Source: Candidatus Zipacnadia bacterium
GTDB taxonomy: Bacteria > Armatimonadota > Zipacnadia > Zipacnadales > Zipacnadaceae
NCBI GenBank assembly: GCA_029821195.1
Contig: JALGTU010000008.1
Location: forward strand, 1 to 38,783
Direction of reading: 5' to 3'
DNA: 38,783 nucleotides
This document shows positions 7,985-15,613 of the stretch, piece after piece. The translations under genes and the position numbers were made by a program. Position 1 is the stretch's first letter; each line of letters begins with the position of its first letter. The notes beneath the pieces were generated by a model. That model was not told the DNA's origin and made no database searches. It saw only the letters and a list, made by a program, of their open reading frames with translations.

Positions 7985-9457
7985 ATGTCCGAGCCGCGGG
8001 ATGAGTACCAGCGTAGACTGGCCAAACTGAGCCGACTGAAACGCCAGGGGCAGGACCCGTTCAGTCATCACAGCTACCGCCGCAGCCACGTAACGGCCCA
8101 GCTCCAGAGCAATTTCGCGGAGTGGGCAGGCCAGCAGGTGTCTGTGGCGGGGCGGATCGTGGCGGTGCGCGGGCACGGCAAGTCCATCTTTGTCGATCTG
8201 CAGGATGCCAGCGGAACTGTGCAGGTATACGCACAGGTAGACGTGCTGGGGGAGGAAGAGTACGCACGCTTTCAGGATCTCGACCTGGGTGACATAATCG
8301 GGGTGCAGGGCGAACTGTTTCGGACCCGGAGCGAGGAGGTGACGGTGCGCTGCGAGCAGTTCGAGCTGCTGGCCAAAGCACTGCGGCCGTTGCCGGAGAA
8401 GTTCCACGGGCTCCAGGACCAGGAACTGCGCTACCGACAGCGCTACGTTGACCTGCTGGCCAACGCGGAAGTGCGGAAGATCTTCGAGACGCGCAGCCGG
8501 ATCGTTCAGGTGGCGCGCGACCATCTGATTGAGCAGGGGTTCCTGGAAGTCGAGACGCCGGTGCTCCAGCCGCTGTACGGCGGGGCAGCAGCCCGCCCCT
8601 TTACCACCTACCACAACGCACTGGAAATGCAGCTCTATATGCGGATCGCGCCGGAGTTATACCTCAAGCGCCTGGTCATCGGGGGGCTGGAGCGGGTCTT
8701 CGAGATCGGGCGGGTGTTCCGCAACGAGAGTATAGACACGCGCCATAATCCCGAGTTCACTATCCTGGAAGCATACCAGGCTTACGCCGACTACGAAGCG
8801 ATGATGGCACTGACCGAAGGGCTGGTTGGTGCGATGTGCCAGGCAGTCCACGGCGGGCTGCAGTTCACCTACCAGGGCAACGAGATTGACCTCACACCGC
8901 CCTGGCGGCGCATTGCGCTGCTTGATGCCATCGAGCAGTACAGCGGCGTGACGCTGAGCGGCATCGCGGATGCCCAAACAGCCCGCGAGCAGGCGGTTGC
9001 CGCCGGCCTCCAAGCGGAGACGATAGAGGGGCAATCGCTGGGGTACATCATTGACAAGCTGGCGGACCGGTTCGTCGAGCCGGAGCTTGTGCAACCCACC
9101 TTTATCACCGATTACCCGGTGCAGATCTCACCGTTGGCCAAGCGCAAGGCCGATGCTCCGGAGCTTACCGCGCGCTTCGAGCCGTTTATCGGGGGTGAAG
9201 AGATCGGCAACGCCTTCAGCGAGCTAAACGATCCGCTGGACCAACGGGAGCGGTTCGAAGCCCAGGTGGCAGCTCGCGCCGCCGGCGATGAGGAGGCCCA
9301 TCCGCTCGACGAGGATTTTATCCGCGCGCTGGAATACGGCATGCCACCCACCGGCGGCCTGGGGATAGGGATTGACCGGCTGGTAATGCTGCTCGCCGAC
9401 CAGCCCAACCTGCGCGAGGTGATCTTCTTCCCGCTGCTGCGGCCCAGTGGCCAATAG
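7985..9457 (+). CDS. lysS: Lysyl-tRNA synthetase, class II
   Basis: LysS charges tRNA-Lys with lysine in the cytoplasm. The 490-residue protein has an N-terminal OB-fold anticodon-binding domain (VAGRIVAVRGHGKSIFVDLQ, about 50-70) and the class II catalytic core. Motif 1 lies in EQGFLEVETPVLQPLYGGA. Motif 2 is FRNESIDTRHNPEFTILEAY. Motif 3 is GGLGIGIDRLVMLL near the C-terminus. HPLDEDFIRALEYGMPP is also typical. The frame is open from GTG 7943, directly after the preceding gene. I chose ATG 7985 because AAGGAAGC stands just before it and MSEPRDEYQRRLAKL is the usual beginning. It follows the AAR-like gene by 41 bases and probably shares its transcript. Confidence 0.96.
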   Translation: MSEPRDEYQRRLAKLSRLKRQGQDPFSHHSYRRSHVTAQLQSNFAEWAGQQVSVAGRIVAVRGHGKSIFVDLQDASGTVQVYAQVDVLGEEEYARFQDLDLGDIIGVQGELFRTRSEEVTVRCEQFELLAKALRPLPEKFHGLQDQELRYRQRYVDLLANAEVRKIFETRSRIVQVARDHLIEQGFLEVETPVLQPLYGGAAARPFTTYHNALEMQLYMRIAPELYLKRLVIGGLERVFEIGRVFRNESIDTRHNPEFTILEAYQAYADYEAMMALTEGLVGAMCQAVHGGLQFTYQGNEIDLTPPWRRIALLDAIEQYSGVTLSGIADAQTAREQAVAAGLQAETIEGQSLGYIIDKLADRFVEPELVQPTFITDYPVQISPLAKRKADAPELTARFEPFIGGEEIGNAFSELNDPLDQRERFEAQVAARAAGDEEAHPLDEDFIRALEYGMPPTGGLGIGIDRLVMLLADQPNLREVIFFPLLRPSGQ

Positions 9458-9532
9458 CCCTCATAGGTCGCAAACAACTTGCATGACAAAATGCCGGCGA
9501 TTCGGCAACAAGAAGCGCAGGCTGGCGATTGC

Positions 9533-9538
9533 AGGAGG
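9533..9538 (+). promoter_or_regulatory. Ribosome binding site selecting TTG start of the UbiA-family gene
   Basis: AGGAGG lies six bases before TTG 9545. No comparable site stands before ATG 9578, so I prefer the TTG start. Confidence 0.65.
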
Positions 9539-9544
9539 CGGTCA

Positions 9545-10459
9545 TTGGCTGACACCAATCACGAGAGAAATCTGAATATGAATGTGTTCCTGGCCCTGCT
9601 GCGGGCGATGCGCCCGAAGCAATGGACGAAGAATCTGCTGGTCTTCGCCGCGTTGATCTTCGCGCAGCGCTTCGACGACCCCGCGGCAGTAGAGACCGCG
9701 GTCAGCGCCTTCATCATGTTCTGCTTGCTGTCCGGATCCGTCTACCTGGTAAATGATGTGGTAGATTGTGCTGAGGACCGCCAGCATCCCACCAAGCGCT
9801 ACCGCCCCATAGCCTCCGGGCAACTGCCCATACCGGTAGCGTTGGTCGCTGCTATCGTTCTGGCGCCGGTGAGTGTCATCGGGTGCTACTTGATAAACGC
9901 GCCCACCAGCTATGTCGCCGCCGCATACCTGGTTCTCACACTGGGGTACGCGTTTGTGCTCAAACACGTCGTCATCCTCGACGTTCTGGCGGTATCGCTA
10001 GGATATGTGCTGCGAGCCGCTGCGGGCGCGACGGCCGTCGGGGTAGTGATATCGGAGTGGCTGCTGATCTGTACGATTCTGCTGGCGCTGTTTCTGGTGC
10101 TCAGCAAGCGCCGCCAGGAACTGGTAGGATTGGAGGAGTGCGCGACCGCGCACCGGCCGATCCTTGGCGAGTACAGTTTGTGTCTGCTCGATCAGATGAT
10201 CGCAGTGGTTACGGCATCCACGGTGATGTCATACGCGCTGTACACCATCAGCGAGCGCACCGTGCGCGAAGTGGGGTCAAATCGGTTGATGTACACGATA
10301 CCGTTTGTGATCTACGGTATATTTCGGTACTTGTACTTGGTCCACCAAAGGGACGAAGGAGCAGCGCCGGATCAGGTGTTGTTAACCGATCTACCCCTCA
10401 TTGTCAACATTATCCTATACGGGATCGCTGTAGTAGTCATCCTGCACTTCAGCCCGTAG
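9545..10459 (+). CDS. UbiA-family prenyltransferase, decaprenyl-phosphate phosphoribosyltransferase type
   Basis: The protein resembles the UbiA-superfamily enzymes that join polyprenyl phosphate and phosphoribosyl pyrophosphate to make polyprenyl-phosphoryl-5-phosphoribose, the precursor of lipid-linked pentose donors. It has about 304 residues and is nearly all membrane helices. Early RAMRPKQWTKNLLVFAALIF is typical of this subgroup. The metal/pyrophosphate motif NDVVDCAEDRQHPTKRYRPI starts at about residue 70. ILDVLAVSLGYVLRAAAGA forms the second conserved region. I take TTG 9545 as the start because a perfect AGGAGG (9533-9538) lies six bases before it; ATG 9578 is the alternative. It converges on, and overlaps by 45 bp, an SMR transporter gene whose neighbours are a GT2 enzyme and a YfhO protein, which fits a lipid-linked sugar pathway. 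Confidence 0.8.
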   Translation: MADTNHERNLNMNVFLALLRAMRPKQWTKNLLVFAALIFAQRFDDPAAVETAVSAFIMFCLLSGSVYLVNDVVDCAEDRQHPTKRYRPIASGQLPIPVALVAAIVLAPVSVIGCYLINAPTSYVAAAYLVLTLGYAFVLKHVVILDVLAVSLGYVLRAAAGATAVGVVISEWLLICTILLALFLVLSKRRQELVGLEECATAHRPILGEYSLCLLDQMIAVVTASTVMSYALYTISERTVREVGSNRLMYTIPFVIYGIFRYLYLVHQRDEGAAPDQVLLTDLPLIVNIILYGIAVVVILHFSP

Positions 10460-10870
10460 CTGCGGAGAGCTGGCGGCGCCGTCGGGTGGCGTCTGCCGAG
10501 GGACGGATAGTGAGACAATGAAAATCCCCGCGATGACGATCGCTATCCCCAGAACGCGCACCACGCTGAGGTGCTCCCCGAACAATATTGCGGCGGCCAC
10601 CGTGACAATCACGAAAGCGCCGCTGATGAATATCGGGTAAGCAGCAGTAATGTCCATCATGCCGAGCACAGCCAGCCACATCAGCGCCGATATAATGTAG
10701 ACCACGCCACCCACTAGGATCTGCCACTTGGTGAATACCTTGGCGTAGTATTGCACAATACCCCCATCTGCCTCCGCGATACTGCCACATTCACTCATCC
10801 CCGACTTCAGGAGCAGGTTTCCGACCGGCGTAATGATGACACAAGTAATAAGCAAAGCGATTCGAATCAT
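10415..10870 (-). CDS. Small EamA/SMR-type membrane transporter (ArnE/ArnF-like)
   Basis: The 151-residue protein has four predicted membrane helices: residues about 3-20, 50-70, 75-97 and 102-122. The third contains MMDITAAYPIFISGAFVIV and the pattern LFGEHLSVVRVLGIAIVIAGI follows, characteristic of small multidrug-resistance and ArnE/ArnF-type half transporters. A hydrophilic tail of about 27 residues follows. Relatives flip lipid-linked sugars such as undecaprenyl-phosphate aminoarabinose, or export small cations. Here the neighbouring GT2 enzyme and YfhO protein make lipid-sugar flipping the better guess. The start shares one base with the stop of the GT2 gene. The 3' end overlaps the convergent prenyltransferase gene by 45 bp. 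Subunit partner unknown; a homodimer is possible. Confidence 0.8.
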   Translation of the reverse strand: MIRIALLITCVIITPVGNLLLKSGMSECGSIAEADGGIVQYYAKVFTKWQILVGGVVYIISALMWLAVLGMMDITAAYPIFISGAFVIVTVAAAILFGEHLSVVRVLGIAIVIAGIFIVSLSVPRQTPPDGAASSPQLRAEVQDDYYSDPV

Positions 10871-11586
10871 TAGAGGCTCTCCTTTGTGCTCCGGTGGCGT
10901 GGGCGGAACAGGTACTGGCGGAATTCGTGCAGGATCTTGAAGACTACTGCCGGCCGGGCCAGGGTGGACTCGCCCGCCTCCCGGGGTAAGAAGACCACGG
11001 GCACCTGCTCAATGCGGAAGCCGTGCCGGCGCGCCTCGCTGAGCATCTCTGCATCAATGAACGAACCCTCCGAACGCAGGTCCATCGCCGCGACGACCTC
11101 ACGCTTAAACAGTTTGAAGGGACAATTTACGTCCTGCACGCGCACGCCGAGCAGCAGGCGCACCAGTAGCCGATAGCCCCGCGTATACAGCCAGCGCAGC
11201 ACGCCCTCGTAGCGATTCGTCCGGTATCCGGCGAGTACGCCGGCCGCTTCAAACTTGGGGAGCGCCTCGTGGACGTGGGCCAGGTCGCAGGGAATGTCGG
11301 CATCCATATATATCACGATATCGCCCGTGGCGTGGGCAAAACCGGTGCGGATGCTGCCGCCTAGCGTACGGTTGACCTCGTGGTGGATCGGCTTGATGCG
11401 CGGGTCGGCAGCGGCGAGCTGGTCAGCGATCTCACCCGTGCGGTCGGTGCTGGCGTCATTGACGATGATAATCTCGTAATTCCCGTCGGTTGCCTTGCCC
11501 AGCTCGCGCTGGGCCATCTCCACCGCCCTGTGGATGTTTTCCTCCTCATTGTACATCGGATAGACGATTGATATCTTAAGCGCCAT
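10870..11586 (-). CDS. Family 2 glycosyltransferase, polyprenyl-phosphate sugar synthase-like
   Basis: A 238-residue GT-A-fold enzyme of the dolichol-phosphate mannose synthase/ArnC-like group. It moves a sugar from a nucleotide donor to a polyprenyl phosphate at the inner face of the membrane. Visible motifs are IVYPMYNEEENIHRAV at the N-terminus, IIVNDASTDRTGEIAD near 40-55, the metal-binding DAD in IYMDADIP at about 93-99, and NCPFKLFKREVVAAM, all typical. It lacks the C-terminal membrane helices of longer members. The start overlaps the end of the YfhO-type gene by 11 bases and the end touches the SMR transporter gene, so three genes are translationally coupled. Which sugar is moved cannot be told. 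Confidence 0.88.
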   Translation of the reverse strand: MALKISIVYPMYNEEENIHRAVEMAQRELGKATDGNYEIIIVNDASTDRTGEIADQLAAADPRIKPIHHEVNRTLGGSIRTGFAHATGDIVIYMDADIPCDLAHVHEALPKFEAAGVLAGYRTNRYEGVLRWLYTRGYRLLVRLLLGVRVQDVNCPFKLFKREVVAAMDLRSEGSFIDAEMLSEARRHGFRIEQVPVVFLPREAGESTLARPAVVFKILHEFRQYLFRPRHRSTKESL

Positions 11587-14116
11587 CCACTGCCTCCTGC
11601 CTGCGCTTGTGTCTACTCATTGCCGCCAGCAAGATGAGCGTAACCAGTGCGCTGACAAACGAAATGACCAGCCCCCACCGCAGGGGCTTTGATTCGTAGC
11701 GCACCGTGACTATGTGCTCTCCCCGGGGCACGGGCACCCCGCAGAGAATGTAGTTGGTGCGGTATATTGGTGCGGTCTTACCGTCCACGCGCGCGACCAG
11801 ATTGGGATGATAGGCTATGGAGAGCACGAGCAGGGCCATCCCCGCGCCCGCACCTATCTTCTGTTCACTCTGCGCAGAATTAGCACGTTCGCCGCCAACA
11901 ATCGGCGGAACCTGCGCCTCCACGGTCATCCCTCGTGGCTCGACAATGCTCGTGATGCGGCCCTCGTCAGGACTCGAAACCAGGTCCTCCTGCCGGCTTT
12001 CCACTGCTGTCTCCAAGGAGGGGTCGAAATGATACTCGAGAATGAAATCCCTGACCTCTTCCGAACTCCCACAGTACGTGAGGCCCTTTGCCAGCCACGC
12101 CAGCGGCATCGTGCGCTTGAGCCGGTACATCGTAAACCTCGCATCTGAATATGCTACCTCGAACTGGTCCACATCCAGCCCGCCCACGGTAAAGCAGTAG
12201 TCTTCTGGCTCAGGCCAGCCAATAAAGTACCTCACATTCAGCATCCGCAGCAGTTGAATCGGTTGGGCGCCGCCGGGCTTCCCAGCAAGGCCGTCAGGAA
12301 TATATTTCTCAAAGAGCTCGTACTGCCGGCTGGGCAGCAGCGCGTAGCGGTAGCCCTCAATCGCGTCAATATCATATAGGACAGCGCTATTGGCGTGCAA
12401 GATCTCGCGGGCCTCGACATACGGCTGCACATCGCCACCCTCAGCCCACCCGGGGTATTCTGGGGCAGTGAAATCCAGCGAATACAGGCGCGGGTCAGTG
12501 TACTGGCGACCGGGATTCGCGTCGGCGTGAATTAGCTGCGCTGTCCGGGGCGGGTCGGTGTAGAAGCTCGCCGGTGCGGTGCCGTTATAGGGCAGGCCGA
12601 AGGTAAGGAGCTGCCAGCCAAGCACTACCACAGATGCTGCGGCAACTGTGCGGTAGCCCCCGAGCCCGAGAGCCAACAGCAGCGCTGCTGTGCCGACCAG
12701 GGCTGAGCCGACCACCAGCGCCCGCCAATTGGGGTCAGCGAGGCTCAGCCGGTTGACGAAAAATGTGTACTTGTCCTGAGCTTTCTGAGATATTTCGTCG
12801 TGATGGGCACCAGCGTCGGCGTAGCTTGCGGCTATCTGGCCGCGAAGCACGGGGAGCGCCCTTGAGCGAAGCAGATTGGTGTTGAGTGCAATCATAGCGA
12901 CGCCAGCCACAACTAGCACCAAGATGCACAATTGGGCCAGCCGACGGGCCTGGAGCTTGCGGGCGGAGCCGGCCAGAGACTGGAGGCCCCCGCCGGCGAG
13001 TAACGCCAGGCCCAGCGTGGTGAGTAGCACGTAGCGACCGGGTGCGCGGAAGAAATTGAACCCCGGAACGCCCGGCAGTAGCTCGTAAAGTGGATTGTAT
13101 TTCGCCAGAGCCATAAACAGGCCGAATACGACCAGGAAGACGAAATACCAGCGGTATTTGGGCATAGGCTCGCGACCGGTGAGTGCGAGCAGGGCGAGAA
13201 TAAGCGTCAGGCCGCCGGCATAGCCGCAGACCTCGTAGTAGTGGTCGTGGCCGAAGTAGTTGTTCTCGGCATACGAGCCGAAAACGGTAGGATGCACGTA
13301 GTAGGCCAGATTATGGGCGCTCATGCCCAGAGAGCGCAAGTCGGCGGCGGTCACCTCGGCGCGCCGGTCGGCGAACTGGGCCAAAGCAGCGGTGGGCAGC
13401 AGTTGGAGCGCGGCCAAACCCACGCCGAGGCCGAAGACCAGAATCGCACCGCTAAAGCTCCGCACCAGGCGCGTCCCGAGCGGCTGGGGGCGACGGCCCA
13501 GCAGGTAAGCGAATATCAGCGCAATCGCGGCGAGTATCTCGTAGAAGACGATCTGGGGATGACCGCCGAGAATTGACAGACATAGCGCCACGGCCCCGCC
13601 GATGAAGTACCGAGAGTTGCCGCTTTCCAGCCCACTAATTACGAGGTAGAGAATCAGTGGTAGCCAGGCGCCGCTTTCTAGCACCGTGATGAAGAGCACC
13701 TTGCTGACGAAATACCCGGAGAAGCCGTAGACCAGCCCGGCCAAGGCGGCAGCGGCCCAGCCCAGTCTCAGCTTACGGCCCAGCAACGCGGCGAAAATCG
13801 CGCCCAGTAGGCAATGCAGGTAGACCATCAGCGAGTAAGTATGGTAATACGGCAAGCCCAGGTAGGCGATAAGGTGCAGCGGGTAGAAGGTCGCGGACTG
13901 GCCCTCGGCCAGAAGGGGAAAGCCACAGCCGATCTTCTGGGTCCACAGCGGCAGGAAGCCGTGCTGGATGGCGTCCTGAGCGAGCTTGCGCAGCGGCATA
14001 TAGGCGACGGTGACGTCATGCCAGAAAAAGACCTCACCCGCCACCAGCACCCGCCAGAATAGCAGCAGCCCGAAAGCAGCCAAAAACACAATTGCCAGGA
14101 AAGCGTTGCGCCGCAT
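11576..14116 (-). CDS. YfhO-family polytopic membrane protein, probable glycosyltransferase
   Basis: About 846 residues with many membrane helices in the N-terminal 500 residues, one more hydrophobic segment near the C-terminus, and a periplasmic-looking soluble region of roughly 250 residues between. The N-terminal loop has FFWHDVTVAYMPLRKLA and later GCGFPLLAEGQSATFYPLHL, which matches the GT-C-like YfhO family. Bacillus YfhO is linked to glycosylation of lipoteichoic acid using a lipid-linked sugar. The C-terminal GVPVPRGEHIVTVRYESKPL is also seen in this family. ATG 14116 begins a good membrane anchor (MRRNAFLAIVFLAAF). An in-frame TTG at 14188 would add 24 residues and has an AGGTAA before it, so the start is not certain. 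It is coupled to the GT2 gene by an 11-base overlap. Confidence 0.82.
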   Translation of the reverse strand: MRRNAFLAIVFLAAFGLLLFWRVLVAGEVFFWHDVTVAYMPLRKLAQDAIQHGFLPLWTQKIGCGFPLLAEGQSATFYPLHLIAYLGLPYYHTYSLMVYLHCLLGAIFAALLGRKLRLGWAAAALAGLVYGFSGYFVSKVLFITVLESGAWLPLILYLVISGLESGNSRYFIGGAVALCLSILGGHPQIVFYEILAAIALIFAYLLGRRPQPLGTRLVRSFSGAILVFGLGVGLAALQLLPTAALAQFADRRAEVTAADLRSLGMSAHNLAYYVHPTVFGSYAENNYFGHDHYYEVCGYAGGLTLILALLALTGREPMPKYRWYFVFLVVFGLFMALAKYNPLYELLPGVPGFNFFRAPGRYVLLTTLGLALLAGGGLQSLAGSARKLQARRLAQLCILVLVVAGVAMIALNTNLLRSRALPVLRGQIAASYADAGAHHDEISQKAQDKYTFFVNRLSLADPNWRALVVGSALVGTAALLLALGLGGYRTVAAASVVVLGWQLLTFGLPYNGTAPASFYTDPPRTAQLIHADANPGRQYTDPRLYSLDFTAPEYPGWAEGGDVQPYVEAREILHANSAVLYDIDAIEGYRYALLPSRQYELFEKYIPDGLAGKPGGAQPIQLLRMLNVRYFIGWPEPEDYCFTVGGLDVDQFEVAYSDARFTMYRLKRTMPLAWLAKGLTYCGSSEEVRDFILEYHFDPSLETAVESRQEDLVSSPDEGRITSIVEPRGMTVEAQVPPIVGGERANSAQSEQKIGAGAGMALLVLSIAYHPNLVARVDGKTAPIYRTNYILCGVPVPRGEHIVTVRYESKPLRWGLVISFVSALVTLILLAAMSRHKRRQEAVDGA

Positions 14117-14319
14117 CAGCCGTAGCCCAGCCCCAAGCCATAGGATATAACGGACATAATACCGGTAGGGACATTCCCTGCCCACCAAGAGGTTACCTGC
14201 CTTGTGGATACCGGGTGGCGATTAGGGGGGTGAGTCGTGGTGCCACGATGCCCAGGAAGTCAGCCAGACGCCGTCCAGCTGCTGTCGGTAGGGGGCTGGC
14301 TCGTCGCCAGGGACAGAGA
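14117..14319 (-). other. Spacer between gntR and the YfhO-type gene
   Basis: About 200 bases on the same strand between two genes read in the same direction. It holds a 14-base palindrome TCGTGGTGCCACGA at 14235-14248 and a second dyad AGGGACATTCCCT at 14168-14180. No T-rich terminator and no convincing promoter are visible, so read-through from gntR is possible. Confidence 0.4.
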
Positions 14320-15096
14320 TCAGGCCAGATAGTTGCAGCGCAGCCAGACCATGAAGTTAAACTCGGGCAGGCGGCGGTCAACGACGAACTCGATGGGATC
14401 GCCGCTGCCCAGGTACGAGGTGCGCTCGACCAGCAGGAGGGGCGCGTCCACCGAGACGCGCAGATACCGAGCGTCGCGGGGGGTGGCGGTGGTCGCAGTG
14501 ATCATCTGCCGGGAAGCAGTGATGATGATACCGAACTCATCGCGGATGACGTCGGAGAGCGCCTCGCGGGCGCCCAGGCCGCGTTCGATTATCCCTCCCA
14601 GTTTGCTGGCGGGGAAATAGCTGCCCTGAAACGCCAGGGGCTTACCATTCGCCTGACGGATGCGCTCGATGAAGACGAGGCTATCGTCGGCGCCCAACTC
14701 CAACTCCTGCGCCGCCTTGGGCATGTCGCGGACGGCAATCTGCTTGACGGCCAGGACGACAGAGGAGGCCTGGCGCCCGCTTTCGGTCATTTCGCGGGTA
14801 AAGCAGGGGATGCGCTCTTTTTCGATAAGCTCCTGGAAGAGGGGGGTGGTGTCGGTTACGTAGGTCCCGCGACCCTGGCGAGGGGATACAATCCCTCGCT
14901 TTTCTAACTCGCGCAGGGCTTGCTTTACCGGGGCCAGGCTAACCTGGAAGTGGTTGGCGAGCTCTTGCTGCGTGGGCAGCTTGTCACCGGGCTGCAAGTG
15001 GGCCGAGCGAATTTGCTCCTCCAGGACGCGCATTATCTGTGCGTATAGCGGCTCGCCATTATGCGGGAGTAGTTCGTTAAGATTGAGCTGGGCCAT
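14320..15096 (-). CDS. GntR-family transcriptional regulator, HutC/UTRA type
   Basis: A 258-residue repressor-type regulator. The N-terminal winged helix-turn-helix covers about residues 15-75: PLYAQIMRVLEEQIRSAHLQ, PGDKLPTQQELANHFQVSLA, and the wing RGIVSPRQGRGTYV. The C-terminal part, about 95-250, has UTRA features such as VFIERIRQANGKPLAFQGSY, GIIITASRQMI and LLLVERTSYLGSGDPIEFVV; UTRA domains bind small ligands, often sugar phosphates or amino acids. CAGGAG precedes the ATG. A strong promoter at 15160-15188 drives it, and three TATACT repeats overlap that promoter's -10, suggesting autoregulation. Genes downstream on the same strand are the YfhO, GT2 and SMR genes, the most likely regulated targets. 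Ligand unknown. Confidence 0.9.
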   Translation of the reverse strand: MAQLNLNELLPHNGEPLYAQIMRVLEEQIRSAHLQPGDKLPTQQELANHFQVSLAPVKQALRELEKRGIVSPRQGRGTYVTDTTPLFQELIEKERIPCFTREMTESGRQASSVVLAVKQIAVRDMPKAAQELELGADDSLVFIERIRQANGKPLAFQGSYFPASKLGGIIERGLGAREALSDVIRDEFGIIITASRQMITATTATPRDARYLRVSVDAPLLLVERTSYLGSGDPIEFVVDRRLPEFNFMVWLRCNYLA

Positions 15097-15143
15097 TGGT
15101 TCACTCCTGCTGGAGGGTGGAGGGAGAATATAGCATAAACTCT

Positions 15144-15167
15144 TATACTTACTATACTAAATATACT
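15144..15167. promoter_or_regulatory. Triple TATACT repeat, candidate GntR operator
   Basis: TATACT occurs three times with exact 9-bp spacing (15144-15149, 15153-15158, 15162-15167), overlapping the -10 box and start region of the gntR promoter. TTACTATACTAA in the middle (15149-15160) is an imperfect dyad. Position suggests a binding site for the GntR protein itself. This is inferred and not tested. Confidence 0.5.
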
Positions 15168-15188
15168 CTATGTGTTTCTGCTTGTCAA
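15160..15188 (-). promoter_or_regulatory. Sigma70-type promoter of gntR
   Basis: On the minus strand TTGACA (15183-15188) is followed after 17 bases by TATATT (15160-15165). This is near consensus and leaves a leader of about 55 bases before the gntR ATG. Confidence 0.75.
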
Positions 15189-15272
15189 GGCTGGGGTGAG
15201 AGGAGCTGTTCGGAGTTCTCAGTACAGCGCTGGGAACTCAACCAAAGTGCACCGGTGGCGGCCTCTTATTAC

Positions 15273-15372
15273 CGGTGGGAGCGACATTCTTGTCGCGATT
15301 CTATCAAGGCAGGAACAGCCCCCTACAGGCTTACAACTCTCTTCAGTCGCGACAAGAATGTCGCTTCTACCG
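15273..15372. repeat. 100-bp inverted-repeat element with GCGACA/TGTCGC arms
   Basis: Two 28-base arms (15273-15300 and 15345-15372) are reverse complements with three mismatches and flank a 44-base loop. The shared core is AGCGACATTCTTGTCGCGA. Each core is itself a small palindrome (GCGACA-TTCT-TGTCGC), so the element could form one long hairpin or two short ones. It codes for nothing. It looks like a dispersed REP- or MITE-like element, but no second copy occurs in this window. Confidence 0.75.
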
Positions 15373-15461
15373 TGGCGGGTTGTATTCTCAGAGCGATGCT
15401 CTTCGACCTCGCGACAACCCAACGACGGGTGGGTGTTGCTAATGCCCAGCAGCCTCCGCCC

Positions 15462-15490
15462 TTGACAGCTCTCCCCATCTGTTATATACT
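15462..15490 (+). promoter_or_regulatory. Sigma70-type promoter of the prepilin genes
   Basis: TTGACA (15462-15467), a 17-base spacer and TATACT (15485-15490). Transcription would start near 15497 and give a leader of roughly 115 bases before ATG 15614. Confidence 0.8.
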
Positions 15491-15613
15491 ATTATTGCGT
15501 GTTTAGACAGAGATAGAACAAGGAGGTGAGCAGCGCTCAGAGCAAGCCGATTGACAGGACTGCAGTTGAAAACTGTTGGTTAGAAGACCCGTTTTGAAAA
15601 AGGAGTGAAGAGA

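Larger units (their letters stand above)
15097..15613. other. Regulatory intergenic region between gntR and the prepilin genes
   Basis: This 517-base gap separates divergent genes and I see no protein gene in it. It contains the gntR promoter with its TATACT repeats, a 100-bp inverted-repeat element (15273-15372), the prepilin promoter (15462-15490) and a leader of about 115 bases. The leader carries AAGGAGGTGA at 15520-15529, a near-perfect ribosome binding sequence with no ATG close behind. A second, closer site (AAAGGAG) serves the prepilin gene. Confidence 0.6.

Noticed and set aside
14092-14907. A 271-codon plus-strand frame across the gntR gene
   Set aside because: It is antisense to gntR and the YfhO start. 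The frame has no family match, while gntR shows a clear winged helix-turn-helix and a good ribosome binding site.
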